Of a stretch of DNA of 64,000 nt, positions 59,148 through 64,000 are shown piece by piece (within the stretch, counting starts at the first letter, position 1; each line of letters starts with the position of its first letter). The DNA is from SM23-32 sp964434535 (GTDB taxonomy: Bacteria; Planctomycetota; Brocadiia; SM23-32): positions 28,759-92,758 of the forward strand of contig CAYSWA010000009.1 of NCBI GenBank assembly GCA_964434535.1, written 5' to 3'. The notes beneath the pieces were generated by a model, which was given only the letters and a program-made list of their open reading frames with translations, was not told where the DNA came from and did not search any database. The position numbers were made by a program, and so were the translations under genes.

Positions 59148-61325
59148 ATGGAACCCGCAGAGCTGACCAGGTTGGCCCGCAAGGGCAAGTTCGACGAACT
59201 CCAGTCGGCGTGGATGGACGCCGTCGCCGAGCCCGACCTCGACGTGGAGCGCCTCGTGCAGGTCGCCGGCCAGGTGGCCGAGCGGGGCAGGGAGGAGCTG
59301 GCCGAGACGCTCGTCTGGTTCCTGGTCGACGCCCTGCGCGAGCGCGGCGAGCACGGGCGCGCGCTCCGGGCCGGCGACTCCGGCGCCCGCCTGCTGCCCG
59401 AAAGCTCGCTGCTGCGCCAGCTCGTCTGTGACCTCTGGGCCGAGGAGCACGCCGGCCAGGCGGGCATCGAGGAGCTGATCGCCCTGACCGTGGCCGACCG
59501 ATCGCTGCCGCTGGATCAGGCCGTCGAGGCGATGGAGAAGATGATGTCCCTGCGGCCGGGCGACTACGTCGTGGACAGCCGGCGGGGGACGGTGGGGCGG
59601 GTGCAGACGCTGGACCTGGAGCGCAGGGGGCTGGTGATCGCCACCGACGACGGGCAGAAGGTCTACGGGCCGGGGCTGGTCGGGCGCCTGGAGCCGACCG
59701 AGGAGGACGACTTCCGCGCGCTCTGCGCCTTCGAGCGTGAACGCCTGGAGCGGCTGGCCGGCGAAGACCCGGAGGAGCTGGTCCGCCTCGCGCTGACCAC
59801 GCTGGATAAGCGCATGGAGCAGCGACGGCTGCGGCTCTACCTGGAGCCGGTCGTGGGGAGCTGGTCGAAGTGGTGGTCCGCGGCGCGTGGCGCGCTGCGG
59901 CGCTCGTCGGTGATCGGGATGACGGAGGGGCGCTCGCCCTCGCTTTTCCTGCGCAGCAAGCCGCTCTCCCACGGCCAGCGGCTCCAGCGCAAGTTCGACG
60001 CGGCCGAGAGCCCGCTCGAGCGGCTGGCCCAGGCGCTGCACATCGCGCGCGAGGCCGAGCAGCACGGGCGCATCGAGCCCGAGGTGCTGGCCGGCGTGGC
60101 GGAGCGGCTCGCCGAGGTGGCCCGGCGCCGCGCCGCCGGCCGGCCCGCATTGGCCGTCGGCGCCGCCGCCGTCCTGGACGCCCTGGCGCGCCAGGGCGAG
60201 GCCGCTCAGGTCTTTGAGACGCTGCCGGAAGGTGCGGTCCGCGCGGCCATGGTCGCCCCCGAGGCAGTGGCCGCGTGCTTGACCGACCCAGAGGTGCTCC
60301 TGTGCGCGGTGGCATACCTGCGGCGGCGCGAGCCGGACCTATGGCCGCAGTTCGCCGCCGCGCTCATGCCCCTGGCGCCTCGCGAGGCCTGCGCCGGGGT
60401 GGCGGGGCAGTTGCGCGCCGCCGGGGCAGGGGCCGCGCGGGCCGAAGGCGAGCGCGAGATCCTCGGCCGGCCCGACGCCCATCCCGGGGCTCTTGCCTGG
60501 CTCTGGCGCGAGTGCGCCTCGGCGGCGGGTGGGCCGGAGGCCGAGCTCGCCCCGGTCGCCGTCGCGATCGAGGCGCTCAACGCGCTGGCTGGACTGGTGC
60601 GGGCGGCGGACCTGAGCGAAGATGCGCGCCGCGAACGGATCGCCGAGCTGCGCAACGCGCTCTTCGTGCGCGACGGCCGGCCCCTGCGCGATGCCCTGGA
60701 GAGGGCGCGCCCGGAGCAGGTGGCCGCCGTCAAGTCGCTGGGCGAGCGCAACCCCGCCCTGACGCCGGCGATGCAGGAGCACCTCTCGCGCATGCTCCAG
60801 GCGATCCGGCCGGTGCTCTTCGAGAAGGAGGTCCCGCCCTGGGAGGAGGAGTTGACCTACAGCACCCAGGCCGGGATCGAACGCCGCAAGCGGGAGCTGG
60901 AGCAGATCGTGCACGAGCGCCTGCCGCAGGTGATCCGCGAGATCGGGCAGGCGGCCGGCTTCGGAGACATCAGCGACAACGCCGAGTATCAGTCCGCCGT
61001 GCAGGAGCGGGGCCGGCTGGCCGAGCGGGCGACCCGCTTGCAGGAGGAGATCGCCGAGGCGCGGCTGATCACCCCGGAAATGGCGGCCGAGGCCGAGCAC
61101 GTGACCATCGGCAGCCGCGTCACCGCGCGCAACCTGGCCACGGACGAGCTGGAGACCTTCACCTTCCTCGGCCCCTGGGAGGCGAGCCCCGAGCAGCGCA
61201 TCTACGCCTACAACGCCCCCCTCGGCCGCGAGTTCATGGGCCGGGAGGTCGGCGAGACCGTCACTGTCCGCATTGGTCTGGACGAGCGCGCCTGGCAGGT
61301 CGTCTCCGTCGAGCCGGGCCTGTAG
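59148..61325 (+). CDS. Giant GreA/GreB-type transcription factor with 560-residue N-terminal extension
   Basis: 725 residues; ordinary GreA has about 158. The last 160 residues carry the Gre coiled coil and C-terminal domain: GDISDNAEYQSA (tip acids Asp607 and Asp610, matching the Asp/Glu pair that positions Mg2+ in RNA polymerase), RLQEEIAEARLI, VTIGSRVTARNLATDELETF and the terminal EVGETVTVRI. The first 560 residues are helical-repeat-like, with SKWWSAARGALRRSS near 245 and a small beta segment (GDYVVDSRRGTVGRVQTLDL) near 142. Chlamydial GreA proteins are also about 700 residues long, so this is a PVC-type trait. It would rescue backtracked RNA polymerase; the extension's role is unknown. 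Monocistronic. Confidence 0.88.
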   Translation: MEPAELTRLARKGKFDELQSAWMDAVAEPDLDVERLVQVAGQVAERGREELAETLVWFLVDALRERGEHGRALRAGDSGARLLPESSLLRQLVCDLWAEEHAGQAGIEELIALTVADRSLPLDQAVEAMEKMMSLRPGDYVVDSRRGTVGRVQTLDLERRGLVIATDDGQKVYGPGLVGRLEPTEEDDFRALCAFERERLERLAGEDPEELVRLALTTLDKRMEQRRLRLYLEPVVGSWSKWWSAARGALRRSSVIGMTEGRSPSLFLRSKPLSHGQRLQRKFDAAESPLERLAQALHIAREAEQHGRIEPEVLAGVAERLAEVARRRAAGRPALAVGAAAVLDALARQGEAAQVFETLPEGAVRAAMVAPEAVAACLTDPEVLLCAVAYLRRREPDLWPQFAAALMPLAPREACAGVAGQLRAAGAGAARAEGEREILGRPDAHPGALAWLWRECASAAGGPEAELAPVAVAIEALNALAGLVRAADLSEDARRERIAELRNALFVRDGRPLRDALERARPEQVAAVKSLGERNPALTPAMQEHLSRMLQAIRPVLFEKEVPPWEEELTYSTQAGIERRKRELEQIVHERLPQVIREIGQAAGFGDISDNAEYQSAVQERGRLAERATRLQEEIAEARLITPEMAAEAEHVTIGSRVTARNLATDELETFTFLGPWEASPEQRIYAYNAPLGREFMGREVGETVTVRIGLDERAWQVVSVEPGL

Positions 61326-61332
61326 GGGTGGC

Positions 61333-62058
61333 TCATCCCCGCCGCGTGAGCGGCAGCTCCAGGCCGTGGGCCTCGAGCAGTTCGCCCTCCGTGAGGATCT
61401 CCTCCGCCGGGCCGTCGGCGACCAGCTTCCCGCCGTCGAGCAGGACGACGCGCCCGCAGAGGTCCAGCACCGCGTCCAGGTCGTGGCTGGCCACCAGCAT
61501 CGCCGGCGCGAAGCCACCCAGCAGCTCCAGGATCTGGCGGCGGTGGCGGGGGTCGAGGTTGGCCGTCGGCTCGTCCAGCGCCAGCACCTCGGGCGACATC
61601 GCCAGCACCGTGGCCAGGCAGACCCGCTTGCGCTCGCCGAAGCTCAGGTGATGCGAGGACCTCTCGACGGCGTAGCCCATGTCCACCTCCCGCAGCCCAC
61701 GGCCGACGCGGCGCTCGACCTCCTGGCGGTCCAGCCCCATGTTGAGCGGCCCGAACGCCACGTCGTCGAAGACCGTGGGCATGAAGAGCTGGTCGTCGGG
61801 GTCCTGGAAGACGAGCCCCACCTTCAGGCGCACCTCGTCCAGGCGGCCGTCCTCCAGTGGGACGCCGCAGACCTCCACCCGGCCCTCCCCCCGCAAGAGG
61901 CCGTTCAGGTGCAGCAGGAGGGTGGATTTGCCCGCGCCGTTCGGCCCGACCAGCCCGACGCGCTCTCCCTCGTTGAGGCGGAGCGTGACGCCGTCGAGCG
62001 CGCGCGTCCCGTCCGGGTAGGTGAAGCTCAGCTCCCGGATGTCCACCACCGCGCTCAT
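61333..62058 (-). CDS. cbiO: Energy-coupling-factor ATPase, CbiO-like
   Basis: 241 residues. ABC ATPase with Walker A GPNGAGKST, Q-loop GLVFQDPDDQLF, signature LSFGERKRV, Walker B LALDEPTANLDP and H-loop ASHD. The early FTYPDGTRALDGVTL and the LSFGE variant are usual for cobalt/nickel CbiO proteins. It energises metal or vitamin uptake with CbiQ. ATG at 62058, with GGAGG upstream, overlaps the cbiQ stop by 4 bp. The 3' end converges with the GreA-like gene. Confidence 0.92.
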   Translation of the reverse strand: MSAVVDIRELSFTYPDGTRALDGVTLRLNEGERVGLVGPNGAGKSTLLLHLNGLLRGEGRVEVCGVPLEDGRLDEVRLKVGLVFQDPDDQLFMPTVFDDVAFGPLNMGLDRQEVERRVGRGLREVDMGYAVERSSHHLSFGERKRVCLATVLAMSPEVLALDEPTANLDPRHRRQILELLGGFAPAMLVASHDLDAVLDLCGRVVLLDGGKLVADGPAEEILTEGELLEAHGLELPLTRRG

Positions 62059-62816
62059 CCGGCCACCTCCAGGGCGATCAGCCCTGCGCACGCGGCGAGC
62101 GCCGCCGCGCCCTTGGCCAGGTCGGCCCTCCGCAGGCGGAACTGCTCCAGCGTCCGCATCTCGCCCCGATAGCCGCGGGCCAGCATGGCCTGGCGCACGC
62201 GCCGCGTCCGCTCGACGCTGCGCACGATGAGCATGCCCAGCATGCTGCCCACGTTATGCAGCGCCCGCAGCCCGCGGGCGCGCCCGTGGCCCCGCGCGCG
62301 AGCCGCCGAGAGCATCCGCCGCAGCTCGTCGAAGAGCACGAACACGTAGCGGTAGGAGAAGCCGAGTATCTGCACCACGACCGAGGGGACGCGCAGCCGG
62401 CGCAGCGCCTTCAACGTCACGTGCACCCGCGCCGTGCCCATCGCCACCAGGAGGAGGAGCACCGCCGCCGTCGCCCGGACCGATATCAGCCCGCCCGTCC
62501 AGAGGCCCTCGCGGCTCAGGGCGACGCCGCCCGCCTGCCAGAGCGGCTCGCCGTCGGGCGTCAGGCCGAGCACGACCGTCAGGAACGCGCAGAGCAGCAG
62601 CACCCAGCGCAGGTGAGTGAGCGCGAAGGACGGCGGGATTCGGCTCAGCGCCAGCAGCAGCAGGGCGGCGCCGAGTCCCGCCAGCGCCGCCGCGTAGCCC
62701 GGCGCCAGCACCGTCGCGAGCACCAGCGGCGCCATCGTGGCGAGCTTGACCCGCGGGTCCCAGCGGTGCACCGGCGAGTCGAGCCCGGCGTACTTGTCTA
62801 TCTCGGGCAGGTGCAT
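62055..62816 (-). CDS. cbiQ: Energy-coupling-factor transmembrane protein, CbiQ-like
   Basis: 253 residues with five or six helices. The N-terminus MHLPEIDKYAGLDSPVHRWDPRVKL is the typical CbiQ start (D-x-R-x-K), and the cytoplasmic coupling motifs are seen: RGHGRARGL and AMLARGYRGE, the Ala-Arg-Gly pairs that contact CbiO. It couples ATP hydrolysis to a substrate-binding S component such as CbiM, which is not encoded in the window. The start at 62816 was preferred to a more upstream codon because the family N-terminus begins here. Confidence 0.9.
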   Translation of the reverse strand: MHLPEIDKYAGLDSPVHRWDPRVKLATMAPLVLATVLAPGYAAALAGLGAALLLLALSRIPPSFALTHLRWVLLLCAFLTVVLGLTPDGEPLWQAGGVALSREGLWTGGLISVRATAAVLLLLVAMGTARVHVTLKALRRLRVPSVVVQILGFSYRYVFVLFDELRRMLSAARARGHGRARGLRALHNVGSMLGMLIVRSVERTRRVRQAMLARGYRGEMRTLEQFRLRRADLAKGAAALAACAGLIALEVAG

Positions 62817-62928
62817 GGGCGCTTCCCGTTGCGAGGGCCGGCGCCCCCCAAGGATACGGCCGCCTGCCCGGTGCGTCAACGCGGCGCGGGGCTCGCAGAG
62901 CAGTCCCCACGGTCCGGCCGGCGGGCGT

Positions 62929-63739
62929 TCAGAAGCCGAAGGTGATCCCGGCCAGCAGGGTCGTCTCCATGTCCGCGTTCCGGCCGGTCAGGCCCTGCTG
63001 CACGCCGAGGTCCACCCGCACGTTCTCGTGCACGCAGAGGATGCAGCCCACCGTGGCGGCGAGCAGATCGGCGTCGGGCCCGTTGTTGAACTCGTGCCCG
63101 TAGTTCAACTCCACCTCCGGCTGGATGACATCGGTGAGCTGGTAGCCGAGGGCGGCGTTCGCCCCCAGCGCCCAGCGGGCATCGTCGCGGTGCCCGCCGA
63201 TGGCGTAGCTGAGGCCGAGGTCGAAGTTGCTCGTCCAGCGCCCGCCCCAGTCCTTCGTGAGGGCAAGGACGTTGCCCAGCCAGAAGAAGTCCTCGGTGAC
63301 CTCATGGCCGCCGGTGGGCAGGCTCAGCGAGGGGATCCAGGCGATCTCCAGGCGCGCCTGCTCGTCGTGGTAGAAGCGCCACTTGGCGCCGACCTCCAGG
63401 TCCGTCCAGCCGCGCGCCGTCAGCATGTCGGCGTCGCGGTCATAGATGCTGTCGTATCCGAGCGCCAGGTCCACGGCCACGTTCTTGATCAGGCCGTAGC
63501 CGATGCCGAGCCCGAGGGACTCCGCGCGCAGGTAGGGGCGGGAAGTGCGGCCCCAACTGCTGGCGAACGCGCGACGCGACTTCGTCAGCGCGTAGGAAAG
63601 CTCGATTTCCCACTCACCGGGGTCCACGGGCGTGGCGTCCTCGGTGTTCAGCTTGGCATGTTCGCATTCCACCACCTCTTCGGCCAGCGTGGGCTGCGCC
63701 GGGGCGAGGAGCGCAACCAGGGGCCATGCGGTGCATCAT
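62929..63739 (-). pseudogene. Outer-membrane beta-barrel protein with a frameshift in its signal peptide
   Basis: The main frame (62929 to about 63720) encodes about 255 residues of an amphipathic barrel ending in Phe (LAGITFGF), similar to PF13557-like outer-membrane transporters: WEIELSYALTKSRR, IAWIPSLSLPTGG and NVRVDLGVQQGL. It has no credible start. A strong GGAGG and the ATG at 63739 lie in another frame. Removing one G (plus strand) from the G4 run at 63720-63723 joins them and gives a normal signal peptide (MMHRMALVALLAPAQPTLA, then EE). So either the gene is a recent pseudogene or the run length is mis-called. It lies 112 bp upstream of cbiQ and may share its operon and a metal substrate. 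Confidence 0.7.
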
Positions 63740-63802
63740 CGCAAGTGCCTCCAGGGCTTGAGGGAACCGCAGCGTTGATCTGGACAGGTGGAGTCGCTGG
63801 CC

Positions 63803-63832
63803 GATATGATAGTGATTTATTAGTATCATGTC
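63803..63832. promoter_or_regulatory. Inverted repeat covering the promoter, probable operator
   Basis: GATATGATA (63803-63811), 12 bp, TATCATGTC (63824-63832), 8 of 9 positions symmetric. It spans the -10 to -35 region of the promoter below, so a dimeric repressor could block it. The neighbouring CbiQ/CbiO genes make a nickel- or cobalt-responsive regulator plausible. No regulator gene is in view. Confidence 0.5.
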
Positions 63833-63834
63833 AA
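63806..63834 (-). promoter_or_regulatory. Strong promoter for the barrel-protein/cbiQO unit
   Basis: On the minus strand: perfect TTGACA (63829-63834), 17-bp spacer, TATCAT (63806-63811), followed by the SD and ATG at 63739 after a leader of about 60 nt. The stretch is unusually AT-rich for this genome. Confidence 0.7.
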
Positions 63835-63839
63835 GGATG

Positions 63840-63858
63840 CAAAGACCAGAGGTCTTTG
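63840..63858. repeat. Perfect 8-bp inverted repeat
   Basis: CAAAGACC (63840-63847), a 3-nt loop and GGTCTTTG (63851-63858). No T-tract follows on either strand. It lies just upstream of the strong promoter and may be a terminator-like hairpin for transcription coming from the right, or a second operator. Confidence 0.5.
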
Positions 63859-63880
63859 AGATGGTGAGGGGGCGCGGGGG

Positions 63881-64000
63881 GGAAGCAGCCGGACAGTGCC
63901 GCGGGAGGAGGCAGCCGGACAGCGCCGCGGGGGGAAGCAGCCGGACAGTGCCGCGGGAGGAGGCAGCCGGACAGCGCCGCGGGGGGAAGCAGCCGGACAG
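63881..64000. repeat. 26-bp tandem repeat with two alternating variants, running off the window
   Basis: Four full units and a partial fifth: 63881-63906, 63907-63932, 63933-63958, 63959-63984 and 63985-64000. The core is GCAGCCGGACAG, then T or C, then GCCGCGGG. Variants alternate strictly (GAAG with GTGCC, GAGG with GCGCC), making a 52-bp higher-order unit. A period of 26 is not a multiple of 3, so it is unlikely to encode a repeat protein. The array continues to the right. Confidence 0.85.

Noticed and set aside
63881..64000. CRISPR-like repeat array
   Set aside because: Units are contiguous with no unique spacers, and the period is 26 bp.

Overview
The window is a very GC-rich bacterial chromosome segment, and coding density is high. 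Several traits point to a Gram-negative member of the PVC/Planctomycetota-like assemblage. These are an exosortase/exopolysaccharide locus with Wza- and Wzz-type envelope proteins, a 725-residue GreA-type factor with a very long N-terminal extension (a form I associate with Chlamydiae and Planctomycetes), a DUF6785-like membrane protein, a Tat-exported DUF362 protein, an MtaB-type methanol methyltransferase and three GH130 proteins. The lineage is an inference; there is no rRNA or tRNA gene in the window to settle it.

Region 1 (1-8628, minus strand) is an exosortase-linked export operon read right to left: Wza-like lipoprotein, ExeA/GspA-like ATPase, Wzz-like chain-length protein, BY-type tyrosine kinase, GT2 glycosyltransferase, NodB-like deacetylase and exosortase (cut by the left edge). 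The last three genes overlap by 4 bp at each junction. A 504-bp non-coding divergent region (8629-9132) separates it from region 2.

Region 2 (9133-38684, almost all plus strand) is a glycan assembly cluster of about 30 kb. It encodes a secreted DUF4832-like protein, an O-antigen ligase/polymerase-like protein, GT2 enzymes (one fused to GtrA), five GT4 domains in four genes (one gene is a GT4-GT4 fusion), large membrane proteins of GT-C type, a flippase, a FemAB/GNAT-like protein, a NodB deacetylase, a methyltransferase, a UDP-GlcNAc 2-epimerase-like enzyme (the only full-length minus-strand gene), an asparagine-synthase-like protein that lacks the glutaminase cysteine, an EEP-family protein, a CysE-like acetyltransferase and an SDR-Gfo/Idh/MocA fusion. 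With region 1 this gives sugar precursor modification, lipid-linked assembly, flipping, polymerisation/ligation and outer-membrane export of a complex exopolysaccharide or surface glycan. I see no priming polyprenyl-phosphate sugar transferase and no PEP-CTERM substrate in the window.

Region 3 (38685-50724) is mixed: an orphan mtaB, a short ankyrin remnant, a DUF6785-like membrane protein, a SurA/PrsA-like foldase, a frameshifted small gene, a hybrid histidine kinase with an HD-GYP response regulator, a GH130 enzyme, a DUF3047 protein and a fatty-acid/sterol hydroxylase. Region 4 (50770-56809) has a transketolase operon that also runs into the hydroxylase gene, a divergent Cu(I) P-type ATPase with YHS and HMA domains, and the DUF362 protein. 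Region 5 (57021-64000) has a palindromic intergenic element, two more GH130 genes, the giant GreA-like factor, a CbiQ/CbiO pair behind an outer-membrane barrel protein with a frameshifted signal peptide, a promoter/operator inside a striking AT-rich patch, and a 26-bp tandem repeat that runs off the right end.

Promoters recognisable by eye share a vegetative-sigma pattern (TTGnnn, 16-18 bp, then TATAGT, TATAAT, GATAAT or CACAAT). No CRISPR array, insertion sequence, tRNA or rRNA was seen.
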